DNA of 64,000 nucleotides from Silene latifolia (lineage: Eukaryota > Streptophyta > Magnoliopsida > Caryophyllales > Caryophyllaceae). Made by a program: the position numbers and the translations under genes. Positions 32,975 to 43,807 of the stretch are shown here, piece by piece. Location of the stretch: contig NC_133526.1 in assembly GCF_048544455.1 (NCBI RefSeq), positions 4,790,001 through 4,854,000 on the forward strand, written 5' to 3'. The first letter of the stretch is position 1. Each line of letters begins with the position of its first letter. The notes below the pieces were generated by a model that made no database searches, was not told the origin of the DNA, and saw only the letters and a program-made list of their open reading frames with translations.

Positions 32975-33115
32975 TATGGAGCTCGAGTGGGCTTGGAATC
33001 GGCTCGGAATTGAGCTCATAATTGATTCGGAATTTTACGAGCTTAAAAAAACAAAGCTCGGAATCGGCTTGGTTTAGGCTCAGCTCGAGCTTAACTCGGG
33101 CCCAACTCGAGTTAA
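32975..33115. repeat. GAGCTCGAGC-type repeat upstream of the F-box gene
   Basis: GGAGCTCGAGTGGGCTTGG, CTCAGCTCGAGCTTAACTCGG and similar words. Inverted counterpart of 10125-10290. Confidence 0.6.
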
Positions 33116-33603
33116 ATCAAAACATGTTAAATCATTATTTCTTTAATTTCTTGAAATTAAATCAAATTAAAAATAACTATATTTTAAGAAAAATGCAAAT
33201 ATAAAATACTTAGCAAATATATAACAAAAATATAATTATAAATTTGAAAGTAGAATTCTATTTAGAAGAAAAACAATTGTAAAATGCCAAAATAAATAAT
33301 CATAAAAATTACGTTTTTTTCCCATGGTACCCTCGAACTTTGGCAGATTACACATAGTACCCTCATTTTAAGTTTCTACATATAATACCCTTGTTTTTAC
33401 CTTTTTCTTTCCTAAAATACCCTTAACAAACTTTCCGTCATAACACAGTTAATTTACATCTACTACACACTTTACCACTTACTTTTACCCATAATAAATC
33501 ATCACAACTATTCACCCTCCATCGTCACCAATTACCATTAATAAAAACCTCACTCCATAACTCAATCATACCAATTACCCAATTCAACTTAACGTTGGTT
33601 ATC
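33116..33603. other. AT-rich intergenic DNA
   Basis: No gene. 33325-33430 has the GGTACCCTCGAACTTTGG / TAGTACCCTCATTTTAAG style of a dispersed intergenic repeat. The right end is the target site of the LINE. Confidence 0.4.
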
Positions 33604-33620
33604 GGTGGGAGTCGGACCTT

Positions 33621-34224
33621 TTTTTTTTTTGGAAGAAGACGTGCTTAAATTAAAAAAAGTTCAAAGTAGCAGATACATCAAGGGGGCGGGTCTGGGGGGA
33701 GCGGCTCAATAGCTGCAATAAAGTCAGTAGTACATAATCGAAGGACAAAGGAAGGTGCCGAGTCCCAATTAATACAACCATTACTAGAACTATCATCAAA
33801 TAAACCGGCCTTGGCAAGAGCATCCGCAACTCCATTGGCCGATCTTTTCTCAAAGACGATCTTCAACCGGGGAGAGCTTTCCACGAGGTCCCTACACTCA
33901 AGGATAACATTAGTAAATTGACCACAAGGTGGAGCCTTGCTTAAGATAGAAGTAACCGCATTAAGGCAATCAGAGGCAATAATAAAACAATCCATGGACG
34001 CAAGACCGGCCCTCAGACCCTCTCTAATAGCTAAGATCTCGCCAACAAAGGGATTAGGAGCAAGAAAACGTTTAGACCAACCCCGAACCCACGAGCCCGA
34101 GTCGTCTCTGATCACACACCCAATACAAGCTAAGGAAGAAGAGGGGGAGAAAGCCGCATCAACGTTGATTTTGAACCAACAAAGCGGGGGAAGGGCCGAA
34201 CTACCAGGGTAGTAAGAGGCAGAG
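33621..34224 (-). mobile_element. 5'-truncated L1-type LINE with RNase H domain
   Basis: A 17-bp target duplication (GGTGGGAGTCGGACCTT) at 33604-33620 and 34225-34241 frames the insert. A T-run at its low end is the poly(A) tail of a minus-strand copy. The coding remnant (about 33678-34200, minus) reads as a plant RVT_3-type RNase H: VIRDDSGSWVRGWSKRF, EILAIREGLRAGL, IIASDCLNAV, VADALAKAGL. Such an RNase H at the C-terminus of plant L1 ORF2 is known. The whole upstream part (endonuclease and RT) is absent, as in normal 5' truncation. Confidence 0.88.
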
Positions 34225-34241
34225 GGTGGGAGTCGGACCTT

Positions 34242-34690
34242 AGTATAGAGGCTTAATCATTTGACCTTGACCTTTCATCTGCGGGAGTGGGAGAGGTTGG
34301 AGTCGGGATTCGGTTGTTGGGTGAATAACCTTAACTTGTGTCGGGTTATCCATGGGAGAACCAAAGGTGATTTGGCCTTTGGGAGGCTTATAAGATTTGG
34401 TACAGTAGAGACAATATCCCACCTAATTAGTTAAATTATGACTTGGGTAAGGAACTTGAGGCGAGAAAGAACCGGATTGACGACTTCATCGGATTCTAAA
34501 CTTTTCTTTATCGTTTAAAATAGTGTTTATATTACTTGTTAACATAGTTTAGCAAGTAGACTTGGTTATTTATTAATTTGGTTAATTAGTTTAATATTAA
34601 CCAACTCCTTTATTTGTGTAGCTAACTTGAATTATAATTTAAGACGTATTAGTATTTAATACCTTGATCTTCTTGTGGATTCACCCGAGC
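34242..34690 (+). mobile_element. Old LTR-retrotransposon remnant
   Basis: The end 34498-34690 shares blocks with 2941-3113 (TTATTAATTTGGTTAATTAG, GTGTAGCTAAC, CTTGATCTTCTTGTGGATTC). Non-coding and decayed. The LINE inserted close to or within its left part. Confidence 0.45.
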
Positions 34691-35080
34691 AAAAGCTGGC
34701 TCGAGAGCTTATCGAGTCAAGCCGAGCAAACGCTGGCTCGACCTAAAAAGCTCGCGAGCGACTCGAACTTGTGTGATTAGATATATTTGTATCACACATA
34801 TCAAATGTCTCACCTATTGCCAAATATTTCTACATATAACCTTCGAGCTTTCTTATTGAAAGTATCGGGAGAAAAAATCAAAAAATTGGCAATTATATAT
34901 AGGCTCGGTTTGGGCCCGATTTTGGCTTGATCTCACATTAAAGCTCGCAAGCTTGAAAACGAGCACCTTTTTTTCAATTTCGGGTAAGCTCGAGACCTGC
35001 TCGAGCTCGAGTTTTGGTTCTTGAGCACAAGTCGGGCAAGACCAAGCTCGGGCTCGGCTCTTCTCGTTAACACCCCTAGT
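34691..35080. repeat. GAGCTCGAGC-type repeat upstream of the F-box locus at 35172
   Basis: Words such as GCTGGCTCGAGAGC, GCTCGCGAGCGACTCGA, GACCTGCTCGAGCTCGAG and CGGGCTCGGCTC, ending about 90 bp before the ATG. Comparable blocks sit upstream of 10591 and 32841. Confidence 0.55.
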
Positions 35081-35817
35081 TGGACCATTAGACTTGGAAG
35101 TCGTCAGTTGAAAAAAATTAGGTCAAATACACACGGCACACACGCTTAAACCTTTTTCGTAGAAAACATAGATGACTATCAAACGTAGAAAACAAAGCTA
35201 TGACAGGCTCAGCATTCTTCCTGTCGAAATCCTTATCGGAATTATCTCTTTGCTTCCTCTCCGATTAGCCATCGTTACTGGGTCTTTATCCCGTCAATGG
35301 CGTGGTCTTTGGACTAACGTGACCTCTATAAATATCGGCAGCCATGAATTAACGCACTTTCCTGAGTTCATGACGCATATTACCTCACCGTCAATAGACC
35401 GTTTTGTTATCGAATCAATAGATCAAGGTAAAAACACGATCTGGCCGCCTCCTTTGGATTCTTTGCTTCAGCAAGCTTGTGACCGCAATGTCCGTGAACT
35501 CAAGTTAACGTCGATATTTGGTTTGCAGTTGCCTGATCAAATCAATCTTCCGAATTTGAAAAGATTGTTGCTTAACCAATTTCCTTTCGATTTTGAGTTG
35601 CTTTTAGAATTCTTCGGCAAGCTTGTGACCGCAATGTCCGCTATTGAAGGCTTGTCCATCTCTCGAGGATTTGCTTTTTGAATTCTTCTATTGCGATGGA
35701 TTTCAACATGATATTATGATTTCCAATCGAAATTTAAGACGGTTGGATATCCACACAAGTATTATAGGGAATATCATAGTTGTGCTTAATACCCCAAAGT
35801 TGGAGCATGTTAGGAAT

Positions 35818-36625
35818 TTGTGCCTTGAATTTGTGTCGAAGACGGATTAAGCAAAGACAAGTAACAAAGAAGTTAGAAACAAAGACAAAGGGGATTGCCG
35901 AGTGGAATGCGGGTCGTGAGTTTCCTACGCAGGTCGTTTATCTTCCTGTGTTTGGCTATATACATGACCTTGGTTTAAGAAACACAATGGGTCCCACATT
36001 TAATTAGTCAAGTTGACTATATGTTAAGTCTCCGTGGCTTTGTTAATTAGTAGTTTCTACTTCCTACCGTATTATATTGAGATTAGGAAATAATTATTTC
36101 CTATTAGTTTATTCTTATTTAGTCTAGATATTTTATCTTGGGTGGAATAAATATATAAAGACCCAAGTTTTATTCTAGGTTAATTAAAAGAGAGAGATTT
36201 GAGAGCACAATAAAGAGGGTCGATTTGTGAGGTTCCTTCTGAAGAAGAAAACTCAATTTGTTCCGGGCTCTATTATTGGTGTTCGTCTGTCTTTGAAGAT
36301 CGGAGGAGTTTGTTCAGATCTTGGTAGGCCTCAAGATTATTTGTCCTTCGTCTTATTGGGGTAGTCTCTTTTGTTCCTTTGAGACTACTATATTTGTTGA
36401 TAGAATAGAGTATACTTTTGGCTCATATTGAGCGCGTGTGTACCGGTCTACTGTTGTACTATTTTCTCCACATAGTGAAATTTGATCTCCTCGCAGGGTG
36501 GACGTAGCCAGTTATTTTACTGGTGAACCACGTAAATCTTTGTGTCAACTTTTACATTCGTTATTTATTGTTCTTATCGCCTAATCAATTAACTATTTGG
36601 GTAACGGGACGCCTCCGTTACAACA
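35818..36625 (+). repeat. LTR 1 of the array, without the TIR element
   Basis: 808 bp. It is the empty site for the TIR element: GTAACAAAGAAGTTAG is continuous near 35860. Confidence 0.9.
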
Positions 36626-38905
36626 ATTGGTATCAGAGCTAAGGTTCTGATTTGGGATCTGCTTCCGCGTTAGTTGTCTTTTAGGCGTTACTTGGGTTTC
36701 TTGATTTTGGGGTGAAAAGATGTCGGGAACGAATGTTTTGAATGTTGAAAAGTTCATTGGGAGAAATAGTTTTGGGCTGTGGCAGTTAAAGATGAGAGCT
36801 TTGCTTAGACAGCAAGGCGTCTGGTCTGTTATCTCAAAGGCAAATTCAGCAGGTAGTTCGTCTGATGCAGCAAAGACAGATGCAGATGTAGTCTTAGAGG
36901 AGAAGGCTCATTCTTTAATTATGTTATGTTTATCTGATCACGTTATGGTTGAGGTTGCCGATGAGGAAACTGCTATAGGTTTGTGGTTGAAGTTGGAATC
37001 TTTGTATATGACAAAGACTCTAACCAACAAGTTGCTTCTTAAGCAGCGTTTGTTTGGTCTTCGTATGCAAGAAGGTACGTCTCTCAAGGACCATCTAGAC
37101 CGTCTTAACTCTATTTTACTTGATTTACGTAATTTAGATGTTAAGGTAGATGATGAGGATGTTGCCTTAATTTTGTTAGTTTCTTTGCCAAATTCGTTTG
37201 AGACTTTTGTGGAGTCGTTTGTTGTTGGTAAAGATTCTTTGACCCTAGAGGAAGTGAGGTCGGCGCTTCACACTAGGGATTTGCGCCGAGTAGCGTCAGG
37301 TGGTGTTGTAGACAGTAGTCCTGTAGGGCTTGTTGTGAATTCGGAGGGTTCTAGTAAGGGTAAAGCCAAGTCTAAGGGTCCTCGTAAGAATGTCTCAATT
37401 CGCAAAGAACCAGGTCATTGGAAAAATCGGTGTCCTAAGTTGAAGGAAGTCGGTGTTTTATTTCATTGCACAAAAGGTTGCCAAATATGATTCTGAGGAA
37501 GATTATGCTCTCGTTGTTGATGTTGTTCCACGTTCTTCGGATAGTTGGATTTTGGATACGGGATGCGTTTATCATATGTGTCCTTTTAGGGAATGGTTTA
37601 CTTCTTATGAAGCTTTACATGGGGTTAATGTTGCCATGGGTGACGGGTCTATTTGTGAGGTGCTTGGAGTTGGGACTATTCGGGTTAGGACATGTGATGG
37701 TGTTGTTGTCTTCCTAGAAGGTGTTAGGCATGTTCCACGTTTGAAGAGAAATCTTATATCACTTGGGATGTTAGTTGATCAGGGCTACAGTTTTCAAGGT
37801 GATGGTGGATCGTTGTGCGTTGGTAAGGGTTCTTCTGTTACTTGGAGGGGTGTTAAGGAAGGAACTATTTATGTCCTTCATGGCACTCTGCTGACTGTTG
37901 GAGCATCAGGTAATCGTTCTTCTGTCTCTCTCGAGTCTAAGTTGGGGCATATGCAACTTGGATATGTGAACGATACTTTGAAGCACATCCAGTTTGGGTC
38001 ACTTGGGTCACTTGGTGATATTCTGGATAATTCGGGTTTGGATAGCTTTAGTGAGAATGGTAGTGTTGACAGTAAGGTGGAGTCTATTCCGGTACACAGT
38101 CAAGCTACGGGTTCTCAAGACAAGCTATCTACTTTTGTCTCTGCGCCTCGGTAAGGCGGTCTGCGCCCCAAGAGGTGGGGTGGTTTGAGGCTCCAGGTGG
38201 AGCTGTTTGTGGCTCTTGAAAGAGAGCCGTTTGGGACCTCATAAGGGGTCATTTGAAACTTCGACGGGAGTTTATTCTTTGGAGCTTTTGGGTTGGACTA
38301 TCTTGTCTAACAATTTGTACCTTTGATGGAGGTAATTTGTGCTCACTTAGAATGTTTGTTTTTTGTTTTGGTTTCGGCTTGAGTTTTGTTGCCTTGGTGT
38401 AGGCATTTCTGTGGTGGTCATGACACCTAGTATACTCAAGTGAGACATTTGTTTTGTTCGTGGCGTTTGTGTTTCTTTTGGGACAGTTTGGTACGACGGT
38501 ACATTTAGCCATGTAGTTTGGAGGAGATTTTGTTTGGAGTCTTGTGTGCGTTGTTTTTGGTACACCGTTCCATCATAGTGACATTTGATATCTCATATAT
38601 TTGTGTTGGCGTTTGGTAGTTTTTGTCCTCTTCGGAGTTTGCTACGTTTGGCCTTCCTATTGGTATAAGATATGTTGGGTACTTAGTACATTTGGTAGTC
38701 GCAGCTTGCTACATTGGGTACTTTGTATATTTGGTCACATTTGTTGCACACTTGGTTCGTTTGTCCGTTTTGTGAGTTGTGTTCAAGTCAAAGTGGAGAC
38801 TATCGGGACAGGTAGTGACTTGAGGATCGATTCCGTTGAAGCTGATTTCGGTTTGGTTCTCTTGTTTTGGTTCGTGTTTGGATAATTCAAGTCAAGGTGG
38901 AGATT

Positions 38906-40215
38906 TGTTAGGAATTTGTGCCTTGAATTTGTGTCGAAGACGGATTAAGCAAAGACAAGTAACAAAGGCCTGTTCTTTTGGATCAAACTTATCGATCTGA
39001 ATCGAATCAACTTATAGGATCTCGAATCGAATCGAATCAACTTATAGGATCTCGAATCAACTTATTGGATCTCGAATCGAATCGAACTTATAGGATCTGA
39101 ACTGAACTGAACTTATAGGATCTGAACTGAACTTATAGGATCTGAACTGAACTTAACTTAACTTATAGGATCTGAACTTAACTTAACTTAACTTATAGGA
39201 TCTGAAGTTAACTTAAATTAAGTGAGGTATAGGATCTGAACTGAACTTATAGGATCTGAATCGAATCGAATCAACTTATAGGATCTCGAATCAACTTATA
39301 AGATCTGAATCGAATCGAACTTATAGGATCTCGAATCGAATCGAACTTATTGGATCTCGAATCGAACTTATAGGATCTCGAATCGAATCGAATCGAACTT
39401 ATAGGATCTGAAGTGAACTTAAATTAAGTGACTTGAAGTCCAAAAGAACAGGGCCAAAGAAGTTAGAAACAAAGACAAAGGGGATTGCCGAGTGGAATGC
39501 GGGTCGTGAGTTTCCTACGCAGGTCGTTTATCTTCCTGTGTTTGGCTATATACATGGCCTTGGTTTAAGAAACACAATGGGTCCCACATTTAATTAGTCA
39601 AGTTGACTATATGTTAAGTCTCCGTGGCTTTGTTAATTAGTAGTTTCTACTTCCTACCGTATTATATTGAGATTAGGAAATAATTATTTCCTATTAGTTT
39701 ATTCTTATTTAGTCTAGATATTTTATCTTGGGTGGAATAAATATATAAAGACCCAAGTTTTATTCTAGGTTAATTAAAAGAGAGAGATTTGAGAGCACAA
39801 TAAAGAGGGTCGATTTGTGAGGTTCCTTCTGAAGAAGAAAACTCAATTTGTTCCGGGCTCTATTATTGGTGTTCGTCTGTCTTTGAAGATCGGAGGAGTT
39901 TGTTCAGATCTTGGTAGGCCTCAAGATTATTTGTCCTTCGTCTTATTGGGGTAGTCTCTTTTGTTCCTTTGAGACTACTATATTTGTTGATAGAATAGAG
40001 TATACTTTTGGCTCATATTGAGCGCGTGTGTACCGGTCTCTTTGTTGTACTATTTTCTCCACATAGTGAAATTTGATCTCCTCGCGGTGGACGTAGCCGC
40101 TATTTTATCTTGGTGAACCACGTAAATCTTTGTGTCAACTTTTACATTCGTTATTTATTGTTCTTATCGCCTGATCAATTAACTATTTGGGTAACGGGAC
40201 GCCTCCGTTACAACA
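38906..40215 (+). repeat. LTR 2 (middle) of the array, with TIR element
   Basis: 1310 bp, of which 38968-39454 is the inserted TIR element. It shares TACATGGCC with LTR 3 in its left part and GATAGAATAGAG with LTR 1 further right. Confidence 0.9.
38968..39454. mobile_element. Short TIR element (MITE) with minisatellite interior, copy in LTR 2
   Basis: Terminal inverted repeats of about 19 bp (GCCCTGTTCTTTTGGACT type) around a tandem array of 20-26-bp units built from CTTATAGGATCT plus GAATCGAATCGAA or GAACTGAACTTAACTT. The duplication is CAAAG on both sides (or AAA if the TIR is read as starting GGCC). LTR 1 gives the empty site. No coding capacity. The superfamily is unclear; GGCC-start and a 3-bp duplication would fit PIF/Harbinger-like, but the target is not TWA. 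Confidence 0.8.
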
Positions 40216-42496
40216 ATTGGTATCAGAGCTAAGGTTCTGATTTGGGATCTGCTTCCGCGTTAGTTGTCTTTTAGGCGTTACTTGGGTTTCTTGATTTTGG
40301 GGTGAAAAGATGTCGGGAACGAATGTTTTGAATGTTGAAAAGTTCACTGGGAGAAATAGTTTTGGGCTGTGGCAGTTAAAGATGAGAGCTTTTCTTAGAC
40401 AGCAAGGCGTCTGGTCTGTTATCTCAAAGGCAAATTCAAATAGTAGTTTGTCGATGCGGCAAAAGACAGATGCAGATGTAGTCTTAGAGGAGAAGGCTCA
40501 TTCTTTAATTATGTTATGTTTATCTGATCACGTTATGGTTGAGGTTGCCGATGAGGAAACTGCTATAGGTTTGTGGTTGAAGTTGGAATCTTTGTATATG
40601 ACAAAGACTCTAACCAACAAGTTGCTTCTTAAGCAGCGTTTGTTTGGTCTTCGTATGCAAGAAGGTACGTCTCTCAAGGACCATCTAGACCGTCTTAACT
40701 CTATTTTACTTGATTTACGTAATTTAGATGTTAAGGTAGATGATGAGGATGTTGCCTTAATTTTGTTAGTTTCTTTGCCAAATTCGTTTGAGACTTTTGT
40801 GGAGTCGTTTGTTGTTGGTAAAGATTCTTTGACCCTAGAGGAAGTGAGGTCGGCGCTTCACACTAGGGATTTGCGCCGAGTAGCGTCAGGTGGTGTTGTA
40901 GACAGTAGTCCTGTAGGGCTTGTTGTGAATTCGGAGGGTTCTAGTAAGGGTAAAGCCAAGTCTAAGGGTCCTCGTAAGAATGTCTCGCATTACATCGCAA
41001 AGAACCAGGTCATTGGAAAAATCGGTGTCCTAAGTTGAAGGAAGTCGGTGTTTCACAAGTTGCACAAAAGGTTGCCAAATATGATTCGAGGAAGATTATG
41101 CTCTCGTTGTTGATGTTGTTCCACGTTCTTCGGATAGTTGGATTTTGGATACGGGATGCGTTTATCATATGTGTCCTTTTAGGGAATGGTTTACTTCTTA
41201 TGAAGCTTCACATGGGGTTAATGTTGCCATGGGTGACGGGTCTATTTGTGAGGTGCTTGGAGTTGGGACTATTCGGGTTAGGACATGTGATGGTGTTGTT
41301 GTCTTCCTAGAAGGTGTTAGGCATGTTCCACGTTTGAAGAGAAATCTTATATCACTTGGGATGTTAGTTGATCAGGGCTACAGTTTTCAAGGTGATGGTG
41401 GATCGTTGTGCGTTGGTAAGGGTTCTTCTGTTACTTGGAGGGGTGTTAAGGAAGGAACTATTTATGTCCTTCATGGCACTCTGCTGACTGTTGGAGCATC
41501 AGGTAATCGTTCTTCTGTCTCTCTCGAGTCTAAGTTGGGGCATATGCAACTTGGATATGTGAACGATACTTTGAAGCACATCCAGTTTGGGTCACTTGGG
41601 TCACTTGGTGATATTCTGGATAATTCGGGTTTGGATAGCTTTAGTGAGAATGGTAGTGTTGACAGTAAGGTGGAGTCTATTCCGGTACAGGTCAAGCTAC
41701 AGGGTTCTCAAGACAAGCTATCTACTTTTGTCTCTGCGCCTCAATGAGGCGGTCTGCGCCCCAAGAGGTGGGGTGGTTTGAGGCTCCAGGTGGAGCTGTT
41801 TGTGGCTCTTGAAAGAGAGCCGTTTGGGACCTCATAAGGGGTCATTTGAAACTTCGACGGGAGTTTATTCTTTGGAGCTTTTGGGTTGGACTATCTTGTC
41901 TAACAATTTGTACCTTTGATGGAGGTAATTTGTGCTCACTTAGAATGTTTGTTTTTGTTTGGTTTCGGCTTGAGTTTTGTTGCCTTGGTGTAGGCATTTC
42001 TGTGGTGGTCATGACACCTAGTATACTCAAGTGAGACATTTGTTTTGTTCGTGACGTTTGTGTTTCTTTTGGGACAGTTTGGTACGACGGTACATTTAGC
42101 CATGTAGTTTGGAGGAGATTTTGTTTGGAGTCTTGTGTGCGTTGTTTTTGGTACACCGTTCCATCATAGTGACATTTGATATCTCATATATTTGTGTTGG
42201 CGTTTGGTAGTTTTTGTCCTCTTCGGAGTTTGCTACGTTTGGCCTTCCTATTGGTATAAGATATGTTGGGTACTTAGTACATTTGGTAGTCGCAGCTTGC
42301 TACATTGGGTACTTTGTATATTTGGTCACATTTGTTGCACACTTGGTTCGTTTGTCCGTTTTGTGAGTTGTGTTCAAGTCAAAGTGGAGACTATCGGGAC
42401 AGGTAGTGACTTGAGGATCGATTCCGTTGAAGCTGATTTCGGTTTGGTTCTCTTGTTTTGGTTCGTGTTTGGATAATTCAAGTCAAGGTGGAGATT

Positions 42497-43807
42497 TGTT
42501 AGGAATTTGTGCCTTGAATTTGTGTCGAAGACGGATTAAGCAAAGACAAGTAACAAAGGCCCTGTTCTTTTGGACTGAAACTTATCTGATCTGAACTGAA
42601 CTGAACTTATAGGATCTCGAATCGAATCGAATCGAACTTATAGGATCTCGAATCAACTTATTGGATCTCGAATCGAATCCGAACTTATAGGATCCGAATC
42701 GAATCGAACTTATAGGATCCGAATCAACTTATAGGATCTCGAATCAACTTAACTTAACTTATAGGATTCAACTTAACTTAACTTAACTTATAGGATCCGA
42801 AGTTAACTTAAATTAAGTGAGGTATAGGATCTGAATCCGACTTATAGGATCTCGAATCAATCGAATCAACTTATAGGATCTCGAATCAACTTATAAGATC
42901 TCGAATCGAATCAACTTATAGGATCTCGAATCGAATCGAACTTATTGGATCTCGAATCAACTTATAGGATCTGAATCGAATCGAATCAACTTATAGGATC
43001 TGAAGTGAACTTAAATTAAGTGACTTGAAGTCCAAAAGAACAGGGCCAAAGAAGTTAGAAACAAAGACAAAGGGGATTGCCGAGTGGAATGCGGGTCGTG
43101 AGTTTCCTACGCAGGTCGTTTATCTTCCTGTGTTTGGCTATATACATGGCCTTGGTTTAAGAAACACAATGGGTCCCACATTTAATTAGTCAAGTTGACT
43201 ATATGTTAAGTCTCCGTGGCTTTGTTAATTAGTAGTTTCTACTTCCTACCGTATTATATTGAGATTAGGAAATAATTATTTCCTATTAGTTTATTCTTAT
43301 TTAGTCTAGATATTTTATCTTGGGTGGAATAAATATATAAAGACCCAAGTTTTATTCTAGGTTAATTAAAAGAGAGAGATTTGAGAGCACAATAAAGAGG
43401 GTCGATTTGTGAGGTTCCTTCTGAAGAAGAAAACTCAATTTGTTCCGGGCTCTATTATTGGTGTTCGTCTGTCTTTGAAGATCGGAGGAGTTTGTTCAGA
43501 TCTTGGTAGGCCTCAAGATTATTTGTCCTTCGTCTTATTGGGGTAGTCTCTTTTGTTCCTTTGAGACTACTATATTTGTTGGTAGAATAGGGTATACTTT
43601 TGGCTCATATTGAGCGCGTGTGTACCGGTCTACTGTTGTACTATTTTCTCCACATAGTGAAATTTGATCTCCTCGCAGGGTGGACGTAGCCAGTTATTTT
43701 ACTGGTGAACCACGTAAATCTTTGTGTCAACTTTTACATTCGTTATTTATTGTTCTTATCGCCTGATCAATTAACTATTTGGGTAACGGGACGCCTCCGT
43801 TACAACA
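42497..43807 (+). repeat. LTR 3 of the array, with TIR element
   Basis: 1311 bp, of which 42559-43046 is the inserted TIR element. Confidence 0.9.
42559..43046. mobile_element. Short TIR element (MITE) with minisatellite interior, copy in LTR 3
   Basis: Same ends and same insertion site as the LTR 2 copy. The inner units are rearranged and more often of the TCGAATCGAA type, while total length is nearly the same. Confidence 0.8.

Larger units (their letters stand above)
35818..43807 (+). mobile_element. Tandem LTR-internal-LTR-internal-LTR array of a non-autonomous Ty1-copia-like element
   Basis: Three LTRs (35818-36625, 38906-40215, 42497-43807; TGTTAGGAAT...GTTACAACA) and two interiors (36626-38905, 40216-42496), all plus-oriented, framed once by GAGCA. 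tRNA-iMet primer-binding sites (TGGTATCAGAGC) are at 36628-36639 and 40218-40229. Interiors encode a Tork/Tnt1-like gag (SFGLWQLKMRALLRQQGVW) and a protease/pre-integrase stretch (WILDTGCVYHM), but no integrase, RT or RNase H. Each interior is broken about once or twice. LTRs 2 and 3, but not LTR 1, carry a 0.49-kb TIR element. The interiors are nearly identical, so the tandem duplication is recent. Confidence 0.9.

Noticed and set aside
36720-37490. Host gene encoding a UBN2-domain protein
   Set aside because: It lies between LTRs behind a tRNA-iMet primer-binding site and is duplicated with them: retroelement gag.
42559-43046. Centromeric or telomeric satellite
   Set aside because: The array is bounded by inverted repeats and has an empty site in LTR 1, so it is the inside of a short TIR element.
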